A DNA stretch of 64,000 nucleotides, taken from the NCBI GenBank assembly GCA_022497145.1, contig MU385867.1, forward strand, positions 310,001-374,000. Direction: 5' to 3'. The notes beneath the pieces are model-generated. The model saw nothing but the letters and a program-made list of their open reading frames with translations. It did no database searches and had not been told where the DNA came from. This DNA is from Rostrohypoxylon terebratum. Its lineage: Eukaryota; Ascomycota; Sordariomycetes; Xylariales; Hypoxylaceae. Of the stretch, positions 47,277 to 57,620 are shown in pieces. How positions within the stretch are numbered: position 1 is the first letter of the stretch; each line of letters opens with the position of its first letter. The position numbers and the translations under genes were made by a program.

Positions 47277-47741
47277 GATGTGTAAATCCTATCCGATACG
47301 ATAATGATTCTTGAGACAAGGGGGATGGACATATCGGCGGTTCTTTGACGAAGTTGGTTTCGGTAGGGGGTCGAACAATATTGCCTACCATCCATGGATG
47401 TCTAGGTATTGTCTGGGTATGGAGGATGCTGCCTTGACGGTTTCGACACCCGCTGGGAACAAGAAAACTCGATAGGGTGATTTGGTTTCGGCAATGGTAA
47501 TGTGGGCGCCACCGCGGCGTATCCGTTACCAATACATTGATTTTTCGTTTCAGAGGTAAAACGGGCTTTCGAGATTAGTTCATGACGACACTGGACGATA
47601 CTAGTTGGTTTTGTGATGTAAGGACAGAGCATAGGTTGCTCGTCGCTCGTCTTTGCCAATACACAATTTTCTTCTGTCATAGATGCACTGTTCACATGTG
47701 TAATGATGTACATGAACTATCAACGTAATAACAGCTTGTGA

Positions 47742-47768
47742 GTGCATTGGGTGCATTGGGTGCATTGA
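47742..47768. repeat. 9-nt tandem repeat, three copies
   Basis: GTGCATTGG twice, then GTGCATTGA. Intergenic, downstream of the CYSTM gene. Confidence 0.85.
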
Positions 47769-47904
47769 CTCGTCTTCAGCCGTGACCATACCATAGTACT
47801 ACGCCAACATCGAATTAGTTATCATCGCGCCTAAGTTTTCATTCTCCGGGAGTACAGCAGATCCAAAATGCTGACGATTCACGCATCTAACGGTTTAATC
47901 ATCT

Positions 47905-47919
47905 ACCTAGGACCTAGGT
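47905..47919. repeat. ACCTAGGACCTAGGT copy of the dispersed palindromic motif
   Basis: Exact 15-base match to the motif seen at 11295, 56380, 58515 and 60568 (same or complementary orientation). Confidence 0.9.
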
Positions 47920-48702
47920 ATTCCACATATCAGCACGGATATTCCATTTCAGCATAAAACTCGCGAATGAAGACAAAAACCAACACTTTTCTTTGTACCT
48001 CTATAAATAACCCTTAGTCAGTACTAGGTAGACACCGTGTGCTATGTATGCGGCTCTTGTAGCAAGCCGATGTGACAAATCTGACAATTGAGATATCCCG
48101 TACATGGATTTAATCCAATTAAATTGAACAGCATACCCGGCTTTCTTAGCTTAGTTGCTTGGTATCGTCTCAGAGCCTCACGAAGGACAACCTTGGAAGC
48201 ATGTTACTGGTGAGGCTCTGACTACGTCACTTTTATGAAGCCAATGGTGCCAATGGTTAGAAAGAAGTTTCCAGCTAAGAGACAGTGTAACGTGTACGGT
48301 GCGTATTATGCGCAAACCCACTGTTCATGCAATAAGAGGGTCCACTGTGGATAGTGGGGTGCCGCCACCCCCACCCCGTCCAATCGTCCAATGTCAGGGA
48401 GCCGATTTCGCATGACAAAAATTCGAAAAGCGCATTTCAAAGCATCTTTCCAATGCGATATTCGTCACTCATTCCTCCCCCCCCCCTCAGAACTTCACGA
48501 ATAATTATATCGCCTAGTTCTTAAAAAACCTTTTTGGTGCACTTTCTATTGATGCTTATTTCTTGTGAGCACATCACTTGTGACGAATTACGTACTAGAC
48601 GTTCCAACGTACACTCCCTACGGTTCGAACATCTACCGTCTAACTCTCCAAATCGATAAAAAAAATCCTCATCGTCGCAAGCCAAGAAACAAGTTCCTAG
48701 CA

Positions 48703-48725
48703 ACACACACACACACACACACACA
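48703..48725. repeat. CA dinucleotide repeat in the NAR1 leader
   Basis: Twenty-three bases of alternating A and C, ending about 90 bp before the NAR1 ATG and so probably inside the 5' UTR. Likely length-variable. Confidence 0.9.
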
Positions 48726-48814
48726 GAAAGCAAGGGACGAGTCGCCCTCACCACGACTCTCCCTCCTCTCTCCCCTCCCCGATCTCCTAACCCCACCCCC
48801 CATCTACCGCCGCC

Positions 48815-50665
48815 ATGTCAGCCATCCTCTCCGCCGACGACCTAAACGACTTCATCTCCCCAGGCGTAGCATGCATCAAGCCCATCGAAACCCTTCCCGC
48901 CGCCCCTCCTCCCGACCAACAACAACAACACCAAATCCCCTCCTCGGACCTCGAGCACGAAGTCATCCTCGACGGGCAACCAGGCTCCCCCGCCGCCTCC
49001 GCCGCTGCTAATGCGGGCCCCGCGCAGATCTCCCTAACAGACTGTCTCGCGTGCTCCGGGTGCGTGACTTCGGCCGAAGCCGTCCTCGTCAGCCTGCAGA
49101 GCCACGCCGAGGTCCTCAGCACGCTGGACTTGGCGCCCGCGCTGCGCATCGTCAACGCCAACGCTAACGGGGGGATCGAAGTCGAGGGCCTGGAAGACTC
49201 GAGCGCGAAGCTCTTCGTGGCGAGCGTGTCGCCGCAGACGCGCGCGAGCTTGGCCGCGGTCGCGGGGCGCGGGGTCGTTAGCGAGCGCGAAGCGGGGAAC
49301 ATGATCGCGCGGCTGCTCTGTGGGGAGGAGGGGTTGCGCGCGGGGGGCCGGTATGGGAACGCGTTTGCGTGGGTTGTGGATACGAATGCGGCGAGGGAGG
49401 CGTGTCTTGTGTTGGGTGCGGAGGAGGCGGTTAGTTCTAGCGCGGAGGGTGGGATTGTGAACGGGAATGGGAATGGGAATGGAGCTGGGAATGGGAGAAA
49501 CAAGCCCACGAAGCCGGTCTTGACGTCTAGTTGTCCGGGCTGGGTGTGTTACGCAGAGAAGACGCATCCACATGTGCTGCCGCATATATCGCGAGTGAAA
49601 TCCCCACAGGCGCTCACTGGTACGCTTTTAAAGACCGTGCTCAGTCACACACTAGGGATTCCCCCGGATCGCATATGGCACCTTGCAGTTATGCCGTGCT
49701 TCGACAAGAAACTAGAAGCGAGCCGCGAGGAGCTCACGGACGCTATGTGGGGTGGGGGCGGGAAGCCCGGGAAGGGAGTCAGGGACGTAGACTGTGTCAT
49801 CACGAGCAAGGAGATATTGATGTTGACGGAATCGAGGAACATTGATTTCTTCGGATTACCCAAAGCCCCGATGCCCACCTCTTTACAAATCCCGTTCCCC
49901 GATCCTACATTACAACGTTTTCTATTCCCCGCCCGCCCCCGGAGGAGCGGGGTGGACCCCGCCGCGGGGACTTCGGGGGGTAACCTATATTACACTTTGA
50001 AATATGTCTCCGCGCAACACCCCGGTTCCCAGATCGAGACCGTACGCGGCCGAAACGCCGACGTCGTGGAGTACACCGTAAACTCGGCGGCTGGAGAACC
50101 CGTGTTCAAGGCTGCGAGGTATTACGGCTTTCGAAATATTCAGAACCTGGTTCGCAAGTTGAAGCCGGCCAAGGTGTCGCGAATGCCGGGTGCTAGACCG
50201 GTAGGTGCCAGAAAGCCCACGGGCAAACAGGCAGGGCTGGAATATGCCTATGTGGAGGTGATGGCTTGTCCTGGAGGTTGCACTAACGGTGGTGGACAAG
50301 TCAAGGTAGACGATCCGGTAGTGATGGAGCGGAAGGGGTTGGAGACGAAGCCCGGTCCACAAGAACAGAAGCAGTGGCTGGCACAAGTTGACGAGGCGTA
50401 CTTTTCTGCCGAAGAGTCGGATATTGAGTTAGAGATTAAACGCGGGAGTTCCGCGGCGGAAAACGGTGGCGATATGGTTGGCAGCATTTCTCCGGCATAC
50501 ATTCGAGATACCCTGGCGCATTGGGCAAGCATAACTGGCATAGAGGTCGATAAATTGGTTTACACGAGCTATCGCGAGGTGGTGAGCGATGTTGGCAAGG
50601 ACAAGGCGGCAGGCGCCACGGAAAGAGTCGTCCAGCTAGCTGGCAAGATCGGCGGCGGTTGGTAG
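48815..50665 (+). CDS. NAR1: Cytosolic Fe-S cluster assembly factor Nar1
   Basis: A single exon encodes 616 residues, a hydrogenase-like iron-sulfur protein of the cytosolic iron-sulfur assembly (CIA) pathway. Nar1 passes [4Fe-4S] clusters to the targeting complex for apo-proteins such as DNA polymerases and Rli1. The cysteines expected for the N-terminal cluster are Cys20 in GVACIKP and Cys77, 80 and 83 in DCLACSGC. The second, hydrogenase-like cluster has SSCPGWVCYAEK (Cys240, 245), MPCFDKK (Cys295) and ACPGGCTNGGGQ (Cys485, 489). It is longer than yeast Nar1 (about 490) because of inserts, including a Gln stretch near 35 and an Asn/Gly stretch (NGNGNGNG) near 220. The C-terminus ends in GKIGGGW, the tryptophan ending usual for CIA clients. 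Its 3' end converges closely on the SUZ gene (75 bp). Confidence 0.95.
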   Translation: MSAILSADDLNDFISPGVACIKPIETLPAAPPPDQQQQHQIPSSDLEHEVILDGQPGSPAASAAANAGPAQISLTDCLACSGCVTSAEAVLVSLQSHAEVLSTLDLAPALRIVNANANGGIEVEGLEDSSAKLFVASVSPQTRASLAAVAGRGVVSEREAGNMIARLLCGEEGLRAGGRYGNAFAWVVDTNAAREACLVLGAEEAVSSSAEGGIVNGNGNGNGAGNGRNKPTKPVLTSSCPGWVCYAEKTHPHVLPHISRVKSPQALTGTLLKTVLSHTLGIPPDRIWHLAVMPCFDKKLEASREELTDAMWGGGGKPGKGVRDVDCVITSKEILMLTESRNIDFFGLPKAPMPTSLQIPFPDPTLQRFLFPARPRRSGVDPAAGTSGGNLYYTLKYVSAQHPGSQIETVRGRNADVVEYTVNSAAGEPVFKAARYYGFRNIQNLVRKLKPAKVSRMPGARPVGARKPTGKQAGLEYAYVEVMACPGGCTNGGGQVKVDDPVVMERKGLETKPGPQEQKQWLAQVDEAYFSAEESDIELEIKRGSSAAENGGDMVGSISPAYIRDTLAHWASITGIEVDKLVYTSYREVVSDVGKDKAAGATERVVQLAGKIGGGW

Positions 50666-50740
50666 TCTGGTAACTGATAACTGGTAATTGGTACTGGTAG
50701 TTTTCTGCATGTAGGAAAACCAAAAATAGTAAAATCACGT

Positions 50741-51648
50741 TCAACTGCCTTTGGCGCCCCGCTTCGCGAACCCGAAGCCGCCTCTCCCACTTCCGTCGGG
50801 ACCTCGTGGCGCGCGGATGACTTGCTCTTCTTGCGGTGTGGATCGCCGGGATAGCGGTGCGCCGCCGTCGTTGTTGTAGTTAGCTCCTCGTCGTTCGACT
50901 TGGAAACCAGGCTTCGGTGAGTAATTCGGATCGTAGAGTTCTCGACCGCTGCCACCGGACTGGCTGCTCGGTCGTTGACTGTTGTCTCGCTCCCTATCCC
51001 TGTCTCCTCGGCTGTCGTTATGCCGATGTCCTCCACCGCCTCGTCCTCCTCTACCTCTACCTCGGGGTCCTCTTCCGTCAGCTGATCGCGGAGGCGTTAC
51101 GGCACCAGGCGTGGATGTCCCAGATGACTGGTTAGAGCCGAAGATCTTGGCGCGGGCTTCGTCGTACCGCCTCTGCTTCTCTTCGCGCTCGCGCTGTTGC
51201 TTGGCTTGGATTTCCTCGGGGGTTAGTTGGGGTGGTTTGTTCGAGTCTTCTTCGTCTAGGTCGGCGCCTGCGTCTTGGAGGGGTTTGCGGCTGAGGACTT
51301 TGACGGTGGGCTTGAAACCTGTTGCAAGGGGCGGGTCGGAGCGTGAGGCTAGGTAGTGGAATGTTTCAGGAGGAGCTTCGCTGTGATGAGGAGGCTGTCA
51401 GCTAAGATAAAGCGATGACTAGAGAAAAAAAAAAAAAAAAGGGGGGGGGGGGGGGAAGAAACATACGCTGACTCCCAGAGCTTCCTGTTAGACTCGGCGT
51501 GTTGTGCTAGACGTTCTGCTCTGCTTAATTGTGGCTGTTGTTGTGGTTCGGGCTCTTCGTCTTCGACTGCAGCGGCCTTGTCCGCTTGTACCTCCCAGTC
51601 GTCGTCTTCCCATGCGTCGGGGACTTTGCCGGTAGTTCTCTTGGCCAT
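50741..51648 (-). CDS. SUZ-domain RNA-binding-type protein, 2 exons
   Basis: Joined from exons 51648-51467 and 51380-50741, giving 273 residues, donor GTATGT, acceptor CACAG. The N-terminus is acidic (AWEDDDWEVQADKAAA). The central part has the SUZ signature: SDPPLATGFKPTVKVLSRK, then REREEKQRRYDEARAKIFG. SUZ domains bind RNA and occur with R3H and similar domains in mRNA-regulating proteins. The C-terminal third is RGG-like (GRGPRGRGRGGRGGG) and ends GRGGFGFAKRGAKGS, also RNA-binding in character. The start is the ATG at 51648, and an apparent upstream extension begins with TTG and is not used. The intron contains a long run of A next to a run of G (plus strand). Confidence 0.88.
51425..51455. 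repeat. A16-G15 homopurine tract inside the SUZ gene intron
   Basis: Sixteen A followed by fifteen G on the plus strand. On the transcribed minus strand this is a C run followed by a T run, near the middle of the 86-nt intron. Such tracts often vary in length and are error-prone in sequencing. Confidence 0.9.
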
Positions 51649-52373
51649 TTTAGACTTATCCAATACCGTACCAAGGTGAACGGAGAAGAATACTACGTTG
51701 AACGTGTTAATCCAAGAACAAGAAGAATGTAGGCATGTTTTGCTTGTTAAGTACCCAGACTAAGACACCAAGAGAAAAAAAAGATTGCGACGGTTTAAAT
51801 ATTTAAGGAGGGGTGATTTTTTGCGAATTGGAATGGAGTTACTCCACGGACTCTGTTTTGTCCAGTGCGACGCGGATCCTAGGAGGCTTAGACCCGTCAG
51901 ACCGTCTTACAAGGTTGGGGCAGGTTGAAGGCTTACCTAATTTGGGGCCATCTATGTGTACTACAATACATAGCTGACCTATCAGCTATTGTGAAACTGG
52001 TAGCTACCGCCTTCAGCTCCAACGTCGTCTACTAGGCAGGACCTAATCAGGTACCTTACCAACCATTTCATCACGGTTCACACAGGTGCACTTGACACTG
52101 TATTTTAACATTTAGCCTTCTACAAATACAATTTCGTACAATAATAGACACGTTCAGTGTTGACTTTTAAATAGTATTCCTTTCCAACAAATTCATACAT
52201 AAATAATCACGAATAAGTTGCCACAGCCTATAGTATAATCTTCTAGTGTTGGATGTGAGTCGAGGATAAATCCCGCTGAGAACACCTCATTTTACTGATA
52301 CAACTATAGAAATTGACATTGCAACTACCTGGTATCAATACCACAGCAATTAAGAGTGACAGATTCAGCGGCC
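51649..52373. other. Divergent promoter region
   Basis: About 725 bp between the SUZ gene and the small 109-residue gene. No distinct elements recognised apart from AT-rich runs. Confidence 0.45.
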
Positions 52374-52784
52374 ATGCAGAACACTCCCAGCTCATCCCGG
52401 CCGCTAGCCGCGCGAGTACCAGGCCAGCTCCACACACCAACACACTCCTTCAGCGATGCTGCTCCTGCCTTCACCCCTGATTCCGTGGATGGTAAAAACA
52501 TTGCTTGGAACAAGAACTTCAAGGAAGACCTTGATTCTATACGAGCAAGGCTCACTGATCAGAAATTCAACATTAGTAAGTTTCCATTACGTAGAGTGAC
52601 GGTTACCAGCTTGTAGCCAAGAGCTTGCCCGCCGATAGACATTAACTCTATTACAGAAGACTATGAAGACCCTCTTCTACCACGACAGCATCGGCCATCT
52701 CACTACTACCCCAAAGGTGTCACAGCAGAGACGGAGGCTCGTCTACTGAGCATCATTGCCAAGGCCAAAGGTTCCTCGAAATAA
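52374..52784 (+). CDS. Short unrecognised protein, 2 exons
   Basis: Joined from exons 52374-52575 and 52657-52784, giving 109 residues in phase. Donor GTAAGT and acceptor TTACAG fit the rest of the window. The first half is Ser/Pro/Thr-rich (PSSSRPLAARVPGQLHTPTH), then a charged segment IAWNKNFKEDLDSIRARLTD, and after the junction KDYEDPLLPRQHRPSHYYPK and a helical end (ETEARLLSIIAKAKG). The Trp/Asn/Lys segment and the Pro/His/Tyr segment look conserved. No signal peptide or membrane helix is present. It is probably a small soluble or nuclear protein, and I could not assign a family. Confidence 0.7.
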
Positions 52785-53896
52785 GCATGTGCTGTAGACT
52801 TGGATATTGGATATTGGATATACGCATGGATAAGATCCATAATGAAGGATCTATGCCAGAAACAAATCAAACAGGTACTACTACTGAGAACACGTGCTTT
52901 TGATGTGCCACCTTATATGGGTATAGGTATTCGTACTCGAAAGGCTTAGATAAGTCATGATAGGCAAATCAGTGATACCTGGTAGTGGAAAGGCATGCAT
53001 TATTCTCGAGATATTCTGAGTCTGCGAATTAGTGATCTCTACTGCTATGAAGTATGCATTTATAAGGTTAATAATAGTGGTGAACAGTAATGCCGAGTCG
53101 GGTAATAGACAAGACACAAGATATTATACCTACCAGCCCATTATTTTAGGAAGGAAGTTGAGGGCATCGAGAGTGGCGGTATTTTTGCAATATGGCCATA
53201 GGGCGAATATGATCGTTTTCACGATAGCGCCTTCCACAAGACACATCAGGTGCCATATGAAAGAAGTATTACAGCTGTTGTGCAGGCGGCGAAACCCCGC
53301 GTTTCAAAACTACAGAGGGTAGCCGACAGTACTGTGCGACGATAGCACCTGTGATGGCTACCTCATCATTTTTTGCAGCACACAAAATTTCATAGACCAT
53401 TCTCGTACCCGACCCGATCTTCATTTTTTCGACCATATCCTCTACCAACTTTCACAAACGAAAATTTCTTTCTTCTTTCCCACAACAACAACAACCACAC
53501 CTTTAGCCTAGGTGTGGCCCGTCGACCATCGGGGAGCACTCTAAACACCCCAAGTAGCTCTTCATAATTTACGTCCATTAGGACCTTAACAACCAACAAT
53601 CCTTCCATGAGTTCATCTCGATGTGGAAGAAATAAGGTCAGTGGAAATAATTTATCATTGCGTCGTCCCTTCAACCCACCCTCCCCAATATGCCAAAGTA
53701 TCTTCCCTTCTCCCATAGCCATCATTCCCGACGATAGACATTCTATCTTGTTTCAATGAATTACAAGATGCGAACAATATCACCTTTGTCGAGACATTTA
53801 CCCATCATCCATTCATCAAGGATAATATATCGAATCATCTCATTTTCTTTACTTTTATCATAATACTAACTGTCTTCAAGATGCCCTTATTAGTAG

Positions 53897-54240
53897 GGGC
53901 TTGGCGGTGCCAGCTGTCATGACGCCTTCCCAGATAAGAAGCTCATCGAGATGAACGACAAGGATACCTACGAAGGTGTTCGTTATAAGCCGCAGTACTG
54001 GCATAAGCCAGAGATAAGCGACGTCAATATACCTGACCGAAAAAAGCCTTGGATTATGTCCTCGGTATGAGGAGTTGAAATCAGGCCGCCGTCGCATGAC
54101 GGGCGCCCGGGGAGCTGGCCTCCCAGGGCTGTACCGCCGTTGCGTGCGAAACAGTACCTCTCTGGCTTCCCAGACTCACCAAAGGCGAATTACAGGGTGA
54201 CACCAAAATTGAACCCTACACAAAAGAGAAGAATCGCTAG
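53897..54240 (+). pseudogene. Possible remnant or terminal exons of an unrecognised gene
   Basis: Two open segments, 53897-54064 (56 codons) and 54127-54240 (38 codons with stop), share a phase if the 62 nt between them is an intron (GTATGA donor, CCCAG acceptor). The first reads like real protein, with DKKLIEMNDKDTYEGVRYKP and QYWHKPEISDVNIPDRKKPW. The second has LPRLTKGELQGDTKIEPYTK before the stop. An upstream AG acceptor exists (a TACTAAC branch lies about 30 nt before it), but no start exon is convincing. It could be a decayed gene or a misjudged frame. No family recognised. Confidence 0.3.
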
Positions 54241-54465
54241 GGACGGAATCTTCCTATACGCCAACGTCTCCGAAGAATAAGGGGAGACATGTTTTAGGAT
54301 AACAGGGAGGGGTGCGAGGCTGGTCCTCAATTCAAATCCGGCAAAAATGGCACGCGATATCTAGGAGAGTGTTGTGGTTAACCTGCCTAAAATCTCCTTA
54401 GGCTTGGGCAAATTATCGAGAGGGAAATTATGAGGTCTGTTCAAGGTCGCTTGTCACGATGCAAA

Positions 54466-54820
54466 CCTAAGAGCGAGGAAAAGACCATGGTTGCGCGAAG
54501 AGTTCTAAGCTACCTTGCGCTAGGAGACGCGGTATATACAGGAAACCCTCCTTGCCTGGCTATCCACTAGGTATGGATGCTCTGCTAATGTATGGCGATA
54601 CGGTGGATATCATGGGGTTGTAAGGAAGGAAACCAGGACTCCTGCTTTTATGTCATGATAGGGTCATGATAGGGTGGTTCGCAGAGAACTTTGTTCTATA
54701 TGAAAGGCACTACACGTTGGACATACCTTCCATTGATCATCGCACAGAAGTCGAAACCTCGAAGTATTTAAATGAGAATGTGGAAGTTAAGGGGACTTGC
54801 CATAATGATTCTAGGCATAT
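54466..54820 (+). pseudogene. Possible decayed coding stretch with internal stop
   Basis: One frame is open on both sides of a single TAA near 54628, with protein-like text (KPSLPGYPLGMDALLMYGD before it, IGWFAENFVLYERHYTLD after it). A direct 11-nt duplication (GTCATGATAGG) sits at about 54651-54672. The stretch has no start codon in a plausible setting and no match I recognise, so a pseudogene is only one explanation. Confidence 0.2.
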
Positions 54821-55021
54821 ATCTACCTAGTAACTATAGGAATAATATTTCCACTTCGTCATCCCTCTTGAAATTGTATACATGCAGTCGACTAACTACA
54901 AACTGAACCATCTTCTACCTCATAATTTCTACTTAGTTATTTATCCATTCCCTTATTCTCAATAGTCTCATCAGCCTACGCCAATTCGTCGCGCATTAGA
55001 CACTCGTTATAACTTATCATC

Positions 55022-56177
55022 ATGTTGCCTCAAGGGCAAGAGGGTCGCTCGACACAATCTAATCCACAAAATGGAAACCAGAATCAGCATTCCAATGGGG
55101 ACTATTCCAATGGGGACCATCTAGAAGATGCCAACGATGATTCAATGGGGAATCCGAGTAACACTATGCAAAGTCCAAGGTTAAGACGAACACATCCTAG
55201 TCCAGTTCGGCCGCAGTCAGCCGGCGGATTCTCTCAGTCCAACATCCCCCAAAATACATCAGCGTCCACCACTGACATGCCACACGCTCACCCAGAGCCA
55301 CTGTCTTCTCCGAGAACGCCTCGTGCGCGTCCATTCGATCCCTGGAACAATTCCCTACCGAGTCCAGACTTCGAATCGGGGCCGTTGACAGCTTTTGGAA
55401 CCGGCCATACGCAAAACAACGGATTTATATCATTGTCTTCTTCAAACCCCCAGAATAACTATGGGCCATGGACAGCTCCTGGAGCCGGCCATACGCAAAC
55501 GAGCGGAGCTACCTCAGCTTTTTCTTCTATCCCCCAGGAATTAGCAGGGATAGGAAGTCACCTTATTGGCGGCCAAACCAATAGGTATCAAGCCCATCCG
55601 AATGACCGGACACGGCGGACAGGTTCCTGCTGTTGCAGGAGCGTATGGGTTATCATCGATGGTCCACCCATAATCACGTTTATATGTAAGAGTTTCATTA
55701 GTACCTTAACTCATAACATACATACCCCGTGCTCAAACCGTCCTAGGTCATTGTAGTAGTTGCAAGAAGATATTTGGATCGGATCGTGTTGCGCTTGCCA
55801 GGTACAGAATCGACGTGAGCCATCAACCCGTTATCTGCCCATTACAAAGATCCGAAATGGCTAATTGAAGGCAGAACGTCAATATTTCGAACACCAGAAG
55901 CATTAGATCCTACCAAGTAGACAATGTTACTCATTATTTCTGCGCAACTTGCGGCACAGTATTCGAGTTGCGGCCTTCAACTAATAGGGCGGAGAGCGTT
56001 GTCCCAGTCGCACTCTTCGATGATCAGAATGGAACTCTTGCTCCTCAAATGGAGGTATATTGCTCGCGACAGGCGCCCTGGTTTCCGGTTCTCGTCCCTA
56101 GACGTCTGAGATACGATCAAACACCACTACCGTTTTATTCACACCTGCATTGGCGAGTCCCCCACGATCTCCTGTAA
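55022..56177 (+). CDS. GFA/CENP-V-like zinc-binding domain protein with disordered N-terminal extension, 3 exons
   Basis: Joined from exons 55022-55685, 55747-55801 and 55871-56177, giving 341 residues. The last acceptor is GAAG after a GCTAATT branch. Residues 1-200 are disordered and rich in Gln, Asn, Ser and Pro, with an imperfect internal repeat (AFGTGHTQNNG and APGAGHTQTSG, each ending in PQ). The C-terminal part matches the glutathione-dependent formaldehyde-activating/CENP-V fold: GSCCCRSVWV, CHCSSCKKIFGS across the first intron, then THYFCATCGTVFELRP, VALFDDQN and APWFPVL, so zinc ligands of the CxC, CxxC and CxxC groups are present. The fold usually binds a thiol adduct such as S-hydroxymethyl-glutathione. 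Such a long low-complexity extension is unusual. An alternative role is nuclear or RNA/DNA-associated binding. Confidence 0.82.
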
Positions 56178-56379
56178 AGTTCTGGATTTTGGATATGCAA
56201 TGGTTCAATTGGTATATACCGGAAGCGTTTAGCGAGCATTGCTTTTGTATGATTTTTTGTATTATTTTTTTCTTTCTTTTTGGTATTGCGAAGCGGTCTT
56301 GGATGTCTGTACCGTTACCTACTAGTACCGTCCAGTCAGCCAGTTCTCTCATATTGGAGAAACGCCAGGTGTGGTAGTA

Positions 56380-56394
56380 ACCTAGGTCCTAGGT
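56380..56394. repeat. ACCTAGGTCCTAGGT palindromic motif
   Basis: Exact copy of the dispersed 15-base motif, downstream of the GFA-domain gene. Confidence 0.9.
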
Positions 56395-57586
56395 ACTTAT
56401 GTAAGTACTGATCCATGGTCTCTTTTAATCGTATCCTCTCATCTTCACCCCGCTGACGCATACGTAGCATGAGCTCAATAAAACCCACGTCGTGTCGTGG
56501 TTATCATACGAAGCGAATGCTCTCCACGCTTGGTATTTTGATATATTGGCCGGTACCTCGTTTTAGAGGCGAATGTCCCCTGAAAATCAGCTTGTGGGGT
56601 CGTCGTTGTGTTGTATTGTATTGTACACGCGCGATACGTGCCACCTCCCTACTTTAGCAGGTAGGTTTCGGGTTTCGTGGCCTCGAAAACGTATACAGAC
56701 CGACATGGACCGGACTTGGACTTGGACACGTTCGCATATGTGATGGCGCGCGAAAAAAAAGAATAGAAAAAAAACAGGTGTCGTAATCTGCATACTCCGT
56801 CCCTATGCATATTGAACACCTGGGTACCTAGTAGGTGGGATGAGTATGTCTGAGGTAATCCTAAGGGGAAGAATACGGAGGCAGGCGATATATCTATCTA
56901 TAGTGGGTAGCGATCGCAAACTAGATAAGCCTATGAACATGGTTCTGTATACCAACGGAGTTCTAGACTTCTGGATTTGGATCACTCCAACTCCTTTTAC
57001 ATCGACATAGGCGACCTAGACGATCTAGACACACGTGGTTGATACGGTAGCAGGGTACGTTTATTATATCTCCAACACTTTTACCTGAGAGTACAACTTT
57101 ACAACCAAGCTTTTGGCGGGGAATGGCAACCCGATACCCGATCTCCCGTCTCTGCCCTAGGGGCCTAGGGGGCCTAGGTAGAACTAGAAACGGGACTGTG
57201 CCGTCCGTTGATCGTGGTGGTGTGGTGCCCAGCTACCACATGGCGACAGGGTTACCTTTCGATCTTCTTCTCTCCCTGTACGTGCTATAAGTGTGCGTCT
57301 CTCCTATTCTGCCTGATAATTTCCGAAAGGCTTAAACCGAGTAACCTGGGTGGTATCAATTTGTTGCTTACTGTTGGCTTGCTCATACCTGCGCCCTCGG
57401 GGTATCTATGACTCCTTTCTCAAGCCGCCTCACTCTTTTCGCCCCGGGGAGTGATGTGAGAAAGTGAGCGGGATGGGGCCGTGCGGGTTGGGGTTCTTTC
57501 GATCCGTCGGCTCGGGTTGGGACGGGGTGGGACATCGGTAGGGGATGAGGTTGATAGAAGAACGAATCCCGGCTCATGATTTTCCT

Positions 57587-57620
57587 ACCTAGGACCTAAG
57601 ACCTAGGACCTAGGTACCTA
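57587..57620. repeat. Cluster of ACCTAGGACCTA-type motifs
   Basis: ACCTAGGACCTAAG followed by ACCTAGGACCTAGGTACCTA, an extended cluster of the dispersed motif. Confidence 0.85.

Larger units (their letters stand above)
47277..48814. other. Intergenic region
   Basis: About 1.5 kb between the CYSTM gene and NAR1. It holds a 9-nt tandem repeat (47742-47768), the palindromic ACCTAGGACCTAGGT (47905-47919) and a CA repeat in the NAR1 leader (48703-48725). The last 250 bp are CA/CT-rich leader. Confidence 0.55.
52785..55021. other. Region with possible gene remnant, otherwise non-coding
   Basis: About 2.2 kb between the small gene and the GFA-domain gene. It is mostly AT-rich, but 53897-54240 and 54466-54820 contain protein-like open frames that do not form a complete gene (listed separately). 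The last 200 bp are the leader of the next gene. Confidence 0.5.

Noticed and set aside
48787..49585. Antisense frames over NAR1
   Set aside because: NAR1 cysteine motifs fix the plus frame, and the antisense products are low-complexity shadows.
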